Numbered from the stretch's first letter, positions 29,016-38,019 are shown. The stretch is 64,000 nucleotides of DNA from Nonomuraea jabiensis (GCF_014204795.1 NZ_JACHMB010000001.1:2604001-2668000), one strand, 5' to 3'. The notes: a model not told the origin generated them from the letters alone. A program made the numbers and translations.

Positions 29016-29903
29016 ATGCTCACCAGATTCACCATGACCGCCACCGCTCTGCTGGCGCTGGCCGCGCTCTCGGGCTGCGGGGGCGTCACCGAGAGCGCCG
29101 CGCCCTCGCCCAGCTCGACCGCCGCGGGCAAGGAGGTCCAGCTCGAGGCGGCCAAGGCCGACTGCATGAAGCAGAAGGGCTTCAAGTACGTCGCGTACGT
29201 GACGCCGCACGAGCCGGCCACCGAGGACGACAAGAGCCGCGTAGCTGGCAACTACCAGGCAATGCAGAAATATCGCGAAAAATACGGCTTCGGGGTCTTC
29301 GCCGAGTACATCTACCCCGACACCTTCAACACCCAGGCCGGCAGCCCCGAGAACAACCCGAACGGGAAGATCCAGTCGTCGCTGTCCAAGGCGCAGCTGC
29401 AGGCGTACCGGAAGGCGATGGACGCCTGCCAGGTCTCGGCGGCCAACAAGGTTCTCGGCCTGAAGCTGAAGTCGACGGAAGACTTCTACGAAGCGCAGTT
29501 CAAGGCCTCCGTCCGGGCCCGCAAGGACAAGCTGAACACCGACCCCGAGCTGGTCGAGCTGGCCACCGCCATGGCCACCTGCCTGAAGGGCAAGGGCTAC
29601 GCCGTCGGCGACACCGCGCCGGTCGCCATGTCCGATCAAGGACAGAGGACGTGGCAGCTCAAGCAGGACAAGCTGGGCCGGGAGCAGATGGACGACGTGC
29701 CCGACGTCGCTCCCCCAGCCGAGGACGACAAGGTGCCGATGTACTACGTCCCGACGCTCACCCCCGAGCAGGCCAGGCCGTACCTGACCAAGGAGATCAG
29801 GCAGGCGCTGGACGATCTGGAGTGCGGCAAGGACTTCTACCGCGCCTACCTGCCGAAGGAACTGTCGGTCCAACGGCAGGTCAGCGCCCAGTTCGGCATG
29901 TGA
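29016..29903 (+). CDS. Lipoprotein, second tandem paralogue
   Basis: A 295-aa lipoprotein with the lipobox LSGC. It shares with the preceding protein EAAKADCMKQKGFKYVAYV, YQAMQKYREKYGFGVFAEYIYP, TAMATCLKGKGYAV and ALDDLECGKDFYRAY in the same order, so the pair arose by tandem duplication. DNA identity is high in these blocks and low between them. ATG 29016 has GGAGG 13 bases upstream; ATG 29034 is an alternative that shortens the signal peptide. The adaptor gene starts seven bases after its stop. Confidence 0.82.
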   Translation: MLTRFTMTATALLALAALSGCGGVTESAAPSPSSTAAGKEVQLEAAKADCMKQKGFKYVAYVTPHEPATEDDKSRVAGNYQAMQKYREKYGFGVFAEYIYPDTFNTQAGSPENNPNGKIQSSLSKAQLQAYRKAMDACQVSAANKVLGLKLKSTEDFYEAQFKASVRARKDKLNTDPELVELATAMATCLKGKGYAVGDTAPVAMSDQGQRTWQLKQDKLGREQMDDVPDVAPPAEDDKVPMYYVPTLTPEQARPYLTKEIRQALDDLECGKDFYRAYLPKELSVQRQVSAQFGM

Positions 29904-29910
29904 CCAGCTC

Positions 29911-31626
29911 ATGAAGTCACCGCGCAAGCTCCTCACCGGCGTCGTCGCCGGAGTAGTGATCATCGCGGGCGCCGGCTGGGCCGTGGGCTCCCGGCTGCGC
30001 TCCCCCGCCGACGAGGCGGCTCGCCGCGCCGCGCCGCGGGCCTCGCTCGTCACCGCCGCCGTCGAGCGCCGCAAGCTCGTCAGCACCGTCGTGGTCAGCG
30101 GCACGCTGGAGTACGGCTCGCCCCTGCCGGTCACCCTGGCCGGGGCGGTCGGCGGCACGTCCGAGCAGCAGCGGGCCACCCGGGCGCCGCGCCAGGGCCG
30201 GCTCGCGGAGGGCGCGGTCTTCCTGGAGGTCAACGGCCGCCCGGTGTTCGCGCTGCGCGGGTCCGTACCGATGCACCGCACGATCGCCCCCGGCAGCAAG
30301 GGGGACGACGTCAAGCAGCTCCAGCGGGCGCTGCGCAGGCTGGGGTACGGCGGTCCCGTCTCCGGCGTGTTCGACCGGGCCACGATCGCCGCCGTCACCC
30401 GCATGTACACGAAGAAGGGGTACGAGGCGCAGCAGCCGACGCTGACCGACCGGCAGGCGTACGACACGCTGCGCAAGGCCGTACAGACCGCCCAGGAGAC
30501 CCTCGCCGCCGAGAAGAAGGCGCTGGACCAGGGGCGCGACGTGCTGCCGATCAAGATGAGGCTGGCCAACGCCAAGGCGGACCTGAAGGCGGCCGAGCGT
30601 GCCCTCCGGGAGGCCGAGGCCCGGCTGGTGACGCCGGAGGACGAGACCAGGATGGCGGCGGCCGAGGCGGCCGTGCGCGCGGCGCAGGAGAAACTCGTGG
30701 AGGCCGAGCAGGCGCTGGCCGAGGCCAGGAGGCAGCCCACGCCGGCGGCCACCGCCACCGCCACCCCCCAGCCCACGGCCTCCACCGACACGAGCCTGCT
30801 GGAGCTGCGGGTCCAGAACGCCCAGGCCGACCTGGCGGCGGCCCTGGAGGCGCGCGAGCGGGTCGCGGAGGAGGCGCGGCAGGCCAGGGAGAAGAGCCTG
30901 GTGGAGCTGCGCAGGGCCGTGCGGACCGCGAAGGAGGCCAGGGCCACCGCCGAGCAGGCGCTGCGCCAGGCCAGGCAGCTCTCCCCGACCAGGCTCAAGG
31001 TGGCCAACGCCGGTAAGGACGTGGCGGCGGCCAAGGGGATGCTGGCCGAGTTCGCGCGCACGTACGGGACCTCCATCCCGCCCGGCGAGGTGGTGTTCCT
31101 GCCGAAGCTGCCCGCCCGGGTGCGCAAGGTCTCGGTCAAGCAGGGGCAGCAGGTCGAGAAGGAGGTCGCCACGGTGACCAGCTCGGCGTTCACGGTGACG
31201 GGGTCGGTGGAGGCGACGGAGGCCGAACTGCTGCGCACGGGCATGGAGGCGGCCATCGAGCTCGACACGGGCAAGACGTACAAGGCGCGCCTCACCGCGA
31301 TCGGCGAGCAGGCCAAGGTGCCCGGCGCCGAGGAGGCCAAGGACGGGTCGGAGCCCGTCCTGATCACGCCCGCCTCGATGAAGGGGCTCAAGCCGGGCAC
31401 GGCGGTGACGGCGCGGGTGACGGTGGGGGCGACCAAGGAGCCGGTGCTGGTCGTGCCGGTGGCGGCCGTGATCACGGGGGCGGACGGGAGGGCCCGGGTA
31501 CGGGTCGAGTACGCCACGGACCGGACCAGGGACGTCGAGGTGCGCACGGGCCTGACCGCCGACGGGAACGTCCAGGTCGCCGGCGCGCTCAAGGAGGGCG
31601 ACCGGGTGGTGGTCAGCGGTGCCTGA
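29911..31626 (+). CDS. HlyD/MacA-like adaptor with peptidoglycan-binding domain
   Basis: A 571-aa protein with an N-terminal membrane anchor (LLTGVVAGVVIIAGAGWAVG). A PG_binding_1 domain sits inside the adaptor (APGSKGDDVKQLQRALRRLGYGGPVSGVFDRAT, residues ~130-165). Long Ala/Glu-rich coiled coils run from ~190 to ~370, then come lipoyl/barrel segments (RVRKVSVKQGQQVEKE, GSVEATEAELL, GTAVTARVTVG). It is the extracytoplasmic adaptor of an ABC exporter, and the PG-binding domain probably fixes it to the cell wall. It overlaps the ATPase gene by eight bases. Confidence 0.87.
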   Translation: MKSPRKLLTGVVAGVVIIAGAGWAVGSRLRSPADEAARRAAPRASLVTAAVERRKLVSTVVVSGTLEYGSPLPVTLAGAVGGTSEQQRATRAPRQGRLAEGAVFLEVNGRPVFALRGSVPMHRTIAPGSKGDDVKQLQRALRRLGYGGPVSGVFDRATIAAVTRMYTKKGYEAQQPTLTDRQAYDTLRKAVQTAQETLAAEKKALDQGRDVLPIKMRLANAKADLKAAERALREAEARLVTPEDETRMAAAEAAVRAAQEKLVEAEQALAEARRQPTPAATATATPQPTASTDTSLLELRVQNAQADLAAALEARERVAEEARQAREKSLVELRRAVRTAKEARATAEQALRQARQLSPTRLKVANAGKDVAAAKGMLAEFARTYGTSIPPGEVVFLPKLPARVRKVSVKQGQQVEKEVATVTSSAFTVTGSVEATEAELLRTGMEAAIELDTGKTYKARLTAIGEQAKVPGAEEAKDGSEPVLITPASMKGLKPGTAVTARVTVGATKEPVLVVPVAAVITGADGRARVRVEYATDRTRDVEVRTGLTADGNVQVAGALKEGDRVVVSGA

Positions 31627-32296
31627 GCCGGTGATCTCGCTGGCGGAGGTCAGCAGGGAGTTCGCCGCCGAACCGCCGGTCCGGGCGCTCGACCGCGTCA
31701 CGCTCCGGGTGGAACGGGGCGACTACCTGGCCATCGTCGGCCCGTCGGGCTCCGGCAAGTCGACCCTCCTGAACGTGCTCGGCCTGCTCGACCGCCCCAG
31801 CTCGGGCAGCTACCGCCTCGACGGCACGGAGACCACCACCCTGCGCGACGGGGCCAGGACCAGGTTGCGCGGCGACCGGATCGGCTTCGTCTTCCAGTCC
31901 TTCCACCTGCTCTCCCACCGCAGCGTGGTCGAGAACGTCATGCTCGCCGAGATCTACGGTCGGCATGCGCGTAGGAGCAGGCGGGAGCGGGCCCTGGCGG
32001 CGCTGGAACGAGTCGGCCTCGGCCACCGGACCGGGTTCGCGCCCGACCGGCTGTCCGGGGGCGAGCGCCAGCGCACGGCCATCGCCAGGGCCCTCATGGG
32101 CGAGCCGTCCCTGCTGCTGTGCGACGAGCCCACGGGCAACCTCGACAGCCGCAACACCGAATCGGTGCTCGACCTGTTCGACGAGCTGCGGGGGCAGGGG
32201 ATGACGATCGTGGTCATCACCCACGAGCAGGAGGTCAGCGAGCGGGCCGGGCGCCGGGTGCGGATCACCGACGGCGTGCTGGTGGAGGAGGAGTGA
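31619..32296 (+). CDS. ABC transporter ATPase, MacB/LolD type
   Basis: A 225-aa nucleotide-binding protein. Walker A is GPSGSGKST, the signature is LSGGERQR, and Walker B is LLLCDEPTGNLD, followed by a switch His in VVITHEQE. It belongs to the MacB/LolD/FtsE group, which drives mechanotransmission by FtsX-type permeases. GTG 31619 lies inside the end of the adaptor gene, and its TGA shares a base with the next ATG (TGATG), so the three exporter genes are translationally coupled. Confidence 0.92.
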   Translation: MPEPVISLAEVSREFAAEPPVRALDRVTLRVERGDYLAIVGPSGSGKSTLLNVLGLLDRPSSGSYRLDGTETTTLRDGARTRLRGDRIGFVFQSFHLLSHRSVVENVMLAEIYGRHARRSRRERALAALERVGLGHRTGFAPDRLSGGERQRTAIARALMGEPSLLLCDEPTGNLDSRNTESVLDLFDELRGQGMTIVVITHEQEVSERAGRRVRITDGVLVEEE

Positions 32297-33474
32297 TGCA
32301 CGTACGGGACCTGCTCGGGGAGGCCGTGGCCGGCATGCTCGCCCGGCCGGTGCGCTCGGCGCTCACCACGCTCGGGACCGTGCTCGGCATCACCACGCTG
32401 GTCATCACGCTCGGCGTGGCCGCCACCGCGGGCAACCAGATCGTCGGCCGCTTCGACGCGCTGGTGGCCACGGCCGTCACGGTGGAGGTGCCGGAGTCGC
32501 CGAACGCGCCGCTCGTGGAGTGGGACGCGATCGACCGGCTGACCAGGCTGCGCGGCGTCGAGTCCGCCGCCGCGCTGGCCGAGTCGGACGACAGCGCGAA
32601 CCTGTCGGTGCGCTCCAACGACATCGTGGACCCGACCAGGGTCACCGCGCAGTCGTTGACCGTGCTGGCCGCGACGACCGGGCTGCCCGAGGCGGCGCGC
32701 GGCCGGATGGTGCAGGGCAGGTTCTACGACCTCGGGCACATCGAGCGGCGCGACCGGGTGGCGGTGATCGGCGACCAGGCGGCCAAGCTGCTCGGTGTAG
32801 GACGCCTCGACCGGGCGCCGGCCATCTTCATCGGCAAGCACGCGTACACGGTCATCGGCATCCTGGGCGATCTGCGCCGCGAGCGGAACCTGAGCACCGC
32901 CGTGTTCGTGCCGCCCACGGTGGGCAGGCAGTTCGGGCTGCGGGACGTCACCAGGGTGCTGGTCAACACGAGCCTGGGCGCGGCGGACCTGGTGGCCCGG
33001 CAGGCGCCGACCGCGCTCAGCCCGGGGAACGGCGACATGCTGCAGGTGGTCGCCCCGCCCAGCCCCACCAGGGCGCGTGACCAGGCGCAGGACGACGTCA
33101 ACGCGCTCTTCCTGATCCTCGGCCTGGTCTCGCTCGTGGTCGGCGCGGTCGGCATCGCGAACGTCACCCTCGTCACCGTCATGGAACGCGTGCCGGAGAT
33201 CGGCCTGCGCCGCTCGCTCGGGGCGGCCAGGCGGCACATCGCCGCGCAGTTCCTGCTGGAGTCGACGCTGATCGGCCTCGCGGGCGGCGTGATCGGCGCC
33301 AGCCTGGGCGTCGTCACGGTGGTCGCGGTGTCGGCCGCCAAGCAGTGGACGCCGCTGCTGGACGTGCGCCTGGCCGTCGCGGCGCCGGTGGCCGGAGCCC
33401 TGGTGGGCCTGCTGGCCGGGCTGTACCCGGCGCTGCGGGCGGCCAGGATGGAGCCGGTGGACGCGCTCAGGTAG
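32296..33474 (+). CDS. ABC transporter permease, MacB/FtsX type
   Basis: A 392-aa permease with the MacB layout: one N-terminal membrane helix (LTTLGTVLGITTLVITLGVAA), a large extracytoplasmic MacB_PCD-like domain (~50-270) and three C-terminal helices. The region between these helices contains EIGLRRSLGAARRHIAAQFLLES and the end is ALRAARMEPVDALR. With the ATPase and adaptor it should form a tripartite-like exporter of peptides, lipids or drugs. Its end overlaps the convergent decarboxylase by eight bases. Confidence 0.9.
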   Translation: MHVRDLLGEAVAGMLARPVRSALTTLGTVLGITTLVITLGVAATAGNQIVGRFDALVATAVTVEVPESPNAPLVEWDAIDRLTRLRGVESAAALAESDDSANLSVRSNDIVDPTRVTAQSLTVLAATTGLPEAARGRMVQGRFYDLGHIERRDRVAVIGDQAAKLLGVGRLDRAPAIFIGKHAYTVIGILGDLRRERNLSTAVFVPPTVGRQFGLRDVTRVLVNTSLGAADLVARQAPTALSPGNGDMLQVVAPPSPTRARDQAQDDVNALFLILGLVSLVVGAVGIANVTLVTVMERVPEIGLRRSLGAARRHIAAQFLLESTLIGLAGGVIGASLGVVTVVAVSAAKQWTPLLDVRLAVAAPVAGALVGLLAGLYPALRAARMEPVDALR

Positions 33475-34882
33475 CGTAGACGGCCGACAGGAACCGTACG
33501 AGCACCGCCTCCCTGGCGGCCGCGGGCAGCGCGTCCAGGATCGCGTTGACCGTCGCCATCTCCGGCTGCCCCGCCTCCGGCCGCAGGTCCACCCCCACGG
33601 AGGAGGCCAGCGCGGCGAAGTCCGCCTCGCCGAGCGCCTCCAGGTCCGTGGCCGCCACCAGCTCGACCAGCCCTTCGGGCAGCACGACGGGCCCCCGCTC
33701 CCGGGCGGCCTCGGCCGACTCGGCGATCACCTTCAGCATGTCCTCGACCCCCGCCAGCGTCACCCCGGTGACCGTGATGTGCAGGTTGGCCGGGATCCCG
33801 GCGTACGAGAGCTGCGGCTGCAGGAACCAGCCCCGCGCCCGCGCCTCGTCCGCCAGCACGAACACGTCGATCCCGTCCCCGGCGAACGCCACCAGCGACG
33901 ACTCCGGCTCGCCGAGCACCCGCAGCCCGGGGATCCGCGCGAGCCCTTCGCGCAGCTTGACCGTCGCCTCCAGGGTCGCCCGGCCCAGCTCCAGGTAGCC
34001 CTCCTCACCGAGCGCCTGCAGCGTGGCCCAGGCGCCGCCGAGCGGCCCGGCCGACCTGGAGCTCTGCACGGTCGCGTTGACGATCGTGTAGCCGGGCCAG
34101 GCGGCGGAGGCGAAGTACGCCTTGCGCCGCATCGCGGGATCGGCGAAGAGCACGACCGAGGCGCCCTTGGGGGCGTACCCGAACTTGTGCAGGTCGCACG
34201 AGAGCGAGGTGACGCCCGGCACGGACAGGTCGAACGGCGGGACCGCCGCGCCCGCCGCGCGCAGCCACGGCAGCAGCCACCCGCCGACGCAGGCGTCCAC
34301 GTGGCACGGCACGCCCGCCGCCGCGGCCACGGCGGCGACCTCCTCGACCGGGTCGATCACGCCTTGGGGGTAGGAGGGCGCGGAGGCGACGACCATGATC
34401 GTGTTCTCGTCGATCGCGTCCGCCACGTCGCGCGCCCGCACCTTGTACGTCTCCAGGTCCACCGGGACGGCGACGACCTCGACGCCGAGATAGTGGGCCG
34501 CCTTGTGGAAGGCGGGGTGGGCGCTCACGGCGAGCACCAGGTTCGGGCTGGCCTTACCCGCGGCGTCGCGGGCGGCCTTGACCGCCAGCATGATCGACTC
34601 GGTGCCGCCGCTGGTGAAGATGCCGTGGCCGCCGCCGAGCAGATCCGCGACCGCGCCGACGACCTGCCGCTCCATCTCGACCACGCTGGGGAACGCGGTC
34701 GGGTCGAGGCAGTTCACCTCCAGCATCTCGGCGTACGCCCGCGCCGCCGCCTCGTGGACCTCGGCCCGGCCGGTGTCGTAGACGTAGGCCGTCACCTGGC
34801 CGCCGCGCACGGGTAAGTCGCGCGACCTCATCCTGGCCACCTCGGCCAGCAGCTCCTCGGTGGTCCTCGCTCTGGGGTTCAC
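33467..34882 (-). CDS. PLP-dependent decarboxylase / sphingosine-1-phosphate-lyase-like
   Basis: A 471-aa fold-type I PLP enzyme of the group II decarboxylase superfamily. The cofactor region includes FTSGGTESIMLAVKAARD and VDACVGGWLLPW, and the PLP lysine lies in SCDLHKFGYAPKGASVVLF. The HKFGYAPKG form is closer to S1P lyases than to glutamate decarboxylases. The protein lacks an N-terminal membrane anchor. GTG 34882 follows GAAGGAG and overlaps the TetR stop in GTGA, so the two genes are coupled. The substrate could be a phosphorylated long-chain base or an amino acid. Confidence 0.85.
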   Translation of the reverse strand: MNPRARTTEELLAEVARMRSRDLPVRGGQVTAYVYDTGRAEVHEAAARAYAEMLEVNCLDPTAFPSVVEMERQVVGAVADLLGGGHGIFTSGGTESIMLAVKAARDAAGKASPNLVLAVSAHPAFHKAAHYLGVEVVAVPVDLETYKVRARDVADAIDENTIMVVASAPSYPQGVIDPVEEVAAVAAAAGVPCHVDACVGGWLLPWLRAAGAAVPPFDLSVPGVTSLSCDLHKFGYAPKGASVVLFADPAMRRKAYFASAAWPGYTIVNATVQSSRSAGPLGGAWATLQALGEEGYLELGRATLEATVKLREGLARIPGLRVLGEPESSLVAFAGDGIDVFVLADEARARGWFLQPQLSYAGIPANLHITVTGVTLAGVEDMLKVIAESAEAARERGPVVLPEGLVELVAATDLEALGEADFAALASSVGVDLRPEAGQPEMATVNAILDALPAAAREAVLVRFLSAVYAT

Positions 34883-35514
34883 GTGGGCTCCTTCGTGCGG
34901 GGGTCGCCGGGCAGGCCGAGCGTGCGGTGGACGCTCAGGTGCAGATGGGAGCGGAAGCGGCGCAGGGCGGCCCGATCGCCGGCGGCCCTGCGGCGGCCCT
35001 CCGCGTCCAGCACGCCGCCCTTGGCGAACCCGTGCACGGACCAGATGACCGTCCACATCGCGTACTCGAGATCGACCTGCTCGTCGATCAGCCCGGCCTC
35101 GACCGCGGGCCGGACGGCGGCGGTCACCGAGGCCACCAGCGGCTGCACGTACTCGCGCTCCAGCTCGGTGATGTCGCTGGCGTCGGAGAGCCAGCGGTGC
35201 ATCCACAGGGCGGGCACCTCGGGGTTGTCCACGCAGAAGTCGAGGTAGTCGTCCAGCAGCCGGTGGATGGCCGCGACGGGGTCGTCACCGGGCAGCCGGG
35301 CGAGCGCCAGGTCCAGGGCCGCCTTCTCCGCCCGGTGCGCGCGCTCCATGACGGCCAGGTACAGCTCGCGCTTGCCACCGACGTGGTAGTTGACGGTGGC
35401 GATGTTCATCCCCGCCGCCTCGGCGATCTGGCGCGTGGAGGTGCCGTCGAAGCCGAGCGCGGCGAACAGGTGGGTCGCGGCCTTGAGGATCAGGTTGACC
35501 GGTCCGCTGTCCAT
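34879..35514 (-). CDS. TetR-family regulator coupled to the decarboxylase
   Basis: A 211-aa repressor of the CerR-like branch. The HTH is TSTRQIAEAAGMNIATVNYHVGGKRELYLAVM, followed by a helical ligand domain with LHLSVHRTLG near the end. It is cotranscribed with and overlaps the decarboxylase, so it probably senses that enzyme's substrate or product. A promoter ends seven bases before its ATG, giving a leaderless transcript. Confidence 0.88.
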   Translation of the reverse strand: MDSGPVNLILKAATHLFAALGFDGTSTRQIAEAAGMNIATVNYHVGGKRELYLAVMERAHRAEKAALDLALARLPGDDPVAAIHRLLDDYLDFCVDNPEVPALWMHRWLSDASDITELEREYVQPLVASVTAAVRPAVEAGLIDEQVDLEYAMWTVIWSVHGFAKGGVLDAEGRRRAAGDRAALRRFRSHLHLSVHRTLGLPGDPRTKEPT

Positions 35515-35551
35515 GCGGCCGAAGGTAGTACCACCCTTACCTTTCGGTCAA
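35515..35551 (-). promoter_or_regulatory. Leaderless promoter of the TetR-decarboxylase operon
   Basis: On the minus strand TTGACC (35551-35546), 18 bases, then TACCTT (35527-35522) and seven bases to the ATG at 35514. GGTA...TACC half-sites overlap the spacer and -10 region and may be the TetR operator. Confidence 0.6.
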
Positions 35552-35571
35552 TCACTTGATGGAGAGCCGGC

Positions 35572-35991
35572 TCAGTCCGGCGCCCAGTACTTCACCATGA
35601 TCTTGTCGAGCTGCTGCACGACCGGTTGCCAGCTCGGCGGCAGCGTGTAGCGGCTCACGCGGTGCTTCTTATAAACAAGCGTGTACTTGAGGAAGTCCGC
35701 CCCCTGCGGGGTGGCCTCGGACCGCCCGAGCTTCAGCCCCTTGAGGGACGTGCGCAGCCTGCGCTCCTCCTTCCCGGTCAGGCACTTGTCGACGGTCGGC
35801 CCCGTACGGTGGCTGAGCCGCACGCAGCCGTTCGCGTACACGACCACATGGTCGTTCAGCCCCGCGAAGCCGCCTTGCTTCCAGTAGTCGATCAGCACCT
35901 TCTTCGGCGCGACGGCCGCCTGCGCCGGGGCCTGGACCGCGGACACGGTGAGGGCCGGCAGGAGCACCGGCACGAGCACGATTCGCCACAT
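35572..35991 (-). CDS. Small secreted protein of unknown function
   Basis: A 139-aa protein with a signal peptide (MWRIVLVPVLLPALTVSAVQAPAQA). The mature part contains two Cys (ANGCVRLSH and DKCLTGKE) and the basic-aromatic segment YTLVYKKHRVSRYTLPPSW. I know no function. ATG 35991 is preferred because AAGGAGG is about ten bases upstream; an in-frame GTG three codons earlier abuts that site and is too close. It is the last gene of the sugar ABC block on this strand but has its own strong ribosome site, so membership is uncertain. Confidence 0.68.
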   Translation of the reverse strand: MWRIVLVPVLLPALTVSAVQAPAQAAVAPKKVLIDYWKQGGFAGLNDHVVVYANGCVRLSHRTGPTVDKCLTGKEERRLRTSLKGLKLGRSEATPQGADFLKYTLVYKKHRVSRYTLPPSWQPVVQQLDKIMVKYWAPD

Positions 35992-36038
35992 CTTCTTCAC
36001 ACCTCCTTGGACGGATGGGAGCGCCGAACGGCTCAGTC

Positions 36039-36944
36039 TCAGCCGAACTGGTCGGCGTTCTCCTTGGTGGCCGGCTTCACGGGCACGGCCACCGCCTTCG
36101 GGAGGTCCTCCCCCTTGGCGGCCTTCACCGCGGCGTCCACCGCCTGCTGCCCCAGCAGCCTGGGCTGCTGGGCGACGGTGGCGGAGAGCGTGCCGGCCCG
36201 GACCGCCTTGATCGCGTCGGGCGTGCCGTCGAACCCGACCACCTTGACCTGCCCCCCGGCCCGGCCCCCCAGGGCCTTGACCGCGCCCAGGGCCATCTCG
36301 TCGTTCTCGGCGAACACGCCGGCGAGGCCGGGATGCGACTGGATCAGGTTCGTCATGACGTCCAGGCCCTTGGTCCGGTCGAAGTCCGCCGGCTGCCGGG
36401 CCACGACCTTGATCTCCGGGTACGCGGCGATGCCCTCGGCGAACCCCCTGCCGCGGTCGCGGGAGGCGGAGGTGCCCGGCACGCCCTGGAGCACGGCCAC
36501 GCTCCCCTTCTCGCCGAGCAGCTTTGCCAGCTCCTGGGCGGCGAGCCGCCCGCCGGCCACGTTGTCGGAGGCCACGGTCTGGGCCACCTCGGCGCCGTTG
36601 ACGCCGCGGTCGGCGGCGATCACCGGGATCGCGGCCCGGTCGGCCGCCTTGACCGCGGGGGCGGCCGCGTCGGAGTCGACCGGGTTGATGATGATCGCCT
36701 TCATGTTCTGGCTGGTGAAGTTCTGGACCTGGTTCACCTGCTGCGACGGGTCGTTCTGGGCGTCGGTGACGGTCAGCCTGGCGCCCAGCTTCTTGGCCTC
36801 GGCCTGCGCGCCGTCCCGGAACTGCACGAAGTACGGGTTGTTCAGCGTCGACACCGACAGGCCGATCTTGACGTCGCCCGTGGCTCCCCCGCCGCCGCAC
36901 GCGGCCAGGCCGGCCAGCGCGACCCCCGCTATCAGCATGCGCAT
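36039..36944 (-). CDS. Sugar ABC transporter substrate-binding lipoprotein (RbsB-like)
   Basis: A 301-aa periplasmic-binding protein type I. The lipobox is LAAC in the signal peptide MRMLIAGVALAGLAACGGG. The family sequence KIGLSVSTLNNPYFVQFRDGA is followed by QNDPSQQVNQVQNF, VDSDAAAPAV and GFDGTPDAIKAV, as in ribose/galactose-binding proteins. It delivers a sugar, probably a pentose, to the permease and ATPase encoded just upstream. The ATG is 11 bases after the permease stop, with GGGGGAGAG between. Confidence 0.92.
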   Translation of the reverse strand: MRMLIAGVALAGLAACGGGGATGDVKIGLSVSTLNNPYFVQFRDGAQAEAKKLGARLTVTDAQNDPSQQVNQVQNFTSQNMKAIIINPVDSDAAAPAVKAADRAAIPVIAADRGVNGAEVAQTVASDNVAGGRLAAQELAKLLGEKGSVAVLQGVPGTSASRDRGRGFAEGIAAYPEIKVVARQPADFDRTKGLDVMTNLIQSHPGLAGVFAENDEMALGAVKALGGRAGGQVKVVGFDGTPDAIKAVRAGTLSATVAQQPRLLGQQAVDAAVKAAKGEDLPKAVAVPVKPATKENADQFG

Positions 36945-36955
36945 GATCTCTCCCC

Positions 36956-37921
36956 CTAAGTGGTTCCCCTGCGCCGCAGGGTGTCGACGAGCACCGCCAG
37001 GGCGATGACCACACCGATCACGACCTGCTGCCAGAACGCCGAGACCGACAGCAGGTTCAGGCCGTTGCGCAGGACGGCCAGGATGAGCGCGCCGACGAAC
37101 GTGCCGAGCGCCCTGCCCTTCCCCCCGGACAGGCTGGCGCCGCCGATCACGACGGCCGCGATGGCGTCGAGCTCGTACCCGGCCGCGGCCTGCGGCTGCG
37201 CCGAGGCCAGGCGGCTGGCCAGCACGATCCCGGCCACCGCCGCGAAGCCGCCGGACAGCGCGTACGTGATCAGCTTCTGGCGGCCGACCTTGATGCCCGA
37301 CAGGCGGGCGGCCTCCTCGTTGCCGCCGATGGCGTACATGGCGCGGCCCGCGTACGTGCGGTTGAGCATCACGGCGGCGATCACCCCCATGACCACCATC
37401 ACGATCACGGGGACCGGCAGGACTCCGCCGGCCGTGTCGCCCAGGTGCGAGACGGCCTCCGGCATCGGGATCGGGCTGCCCTGCGAGATGACCAGGGCCA
37501 GGCCGCGGGCGATGCCGAGCATGGCCAGCGTGGCGATGAACGGCGGCAGCCTGCCGTACGCGATGAGGACCGCGTTGACCAGCCCGCACGCCACCCCGAC
37601 CAGGAGGGACAGCAGGGTGGCCGGTGGCCACGGCAGGCCGGCGACGGTGGCGGTCCAGGCCAGGACGATCGCGGAGAGCGCCGCGACCGAGCCCACGGAC
37701 AGGTCGATGCCGCCCGTCACGATCACGAACGTCTGCCCGAACGCGAGGATCGCGGTGACGGCGGCCTGGACGCCGACGTTGAGCAGGTTCGTCACGCTCA
37801 GGAAGTCGGGCGACAGCAGCGACAGCGCCACGACCAGCACCACGAGCGCCGCCAGCGCGCCGTTCTCGGCGAACCAGGCGGCCGCCGGCGACCGGCGGCC
37901 CGGGAGCGCGTCACTCGGCAC
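36956..37921 (-). CDS. Sugar ABC transporter permease (RbsC-like)
   Basis: A 321-aa inner-membrane permease with about nine or ten helices. RbsC-family signatures are ILAFGQTFVIVTGGIDLSVG near the N-terminus and AIGGNEEAARLSGI in the cytoplasmic loop. GTG 37921 follows GGTGGAGGG by five bases and matches the ancestral junction with the ATPase gene. An in-frame upstream ATG (37960) would place the start inside a tandem repeat and add a polar, non-homologous leader. The last gene of the 49-bp repeat chain overlaps this GTG by 11 bases. Confidence 0.88.
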   Translation of the reverse strand: MPSDALPGRRSPAAAWFAENGALAALVVLVVALSLLSPDFLSVTNLLNVGVQAAVTAILAFGQTFVIVTGGIDLSVGSVAALSAIVLAWTATVAGLPWPPATLLSLLVGVACGLVNAVLIAYGRLPPFIATLAMLGIARGLALVISQGSPIPMPEAVSHLGDTAGGVLPVPVIVMVVMGVIAAVMLNRTYAGRAMYAIGGNEEAARLSGIKVGRQKLITYALSGGFAAVAGIVLASRLASAQPQAAAGYELDAIAAVVIGGASLSGGKGRALGTFVGALILAVLRNGLNLLSVSAFWQQVVIGVVIALAVLVDTLRRRGTT

Positions 37922-37970
37922 GGGAACCCTCCACCTCTGACCGGCGGCCCAGGAGCGCATCACTCGGCAC
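37911..37970 (-). CDS. 19-codon chimeric ORF made by the repeat (second)
   Basis: GTG to TGA, reading VPSDALLGRRSEVEGSRAE: a permease-like start fused to an ATPase-like end. It overlaps the first mini-ORF upstream and the permease GTG downstream by 11 bases each. It is probably a by-product of duplication that serves, at most, as a translational relay. Confidence 0.4.
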   Translation of the reverse strand: MPSDALLGRRSEVEGSRAE

Positions 37971-38019
37971 GGGAACCCTCCACCTCTGACCGGCGGCCCA
38001 GGAGCGCATCACTCGGCAT
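37960..38019 (-). CDS. 19-codon chimeric ORF made by the repeat (first)
   Basis: ATG to TGA, encoding the same 19 residues as the second mini-ORF. Its ATG overlaps the ATPase stop codon region by 11 bases, the spacing inferred for the original ATPase-permease junction. A GGTGGAGGG ribosome site precedes it. Confidence 0.4.
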   Translation of the reverse strand: MPSDALLGRRSEVEGSRAE

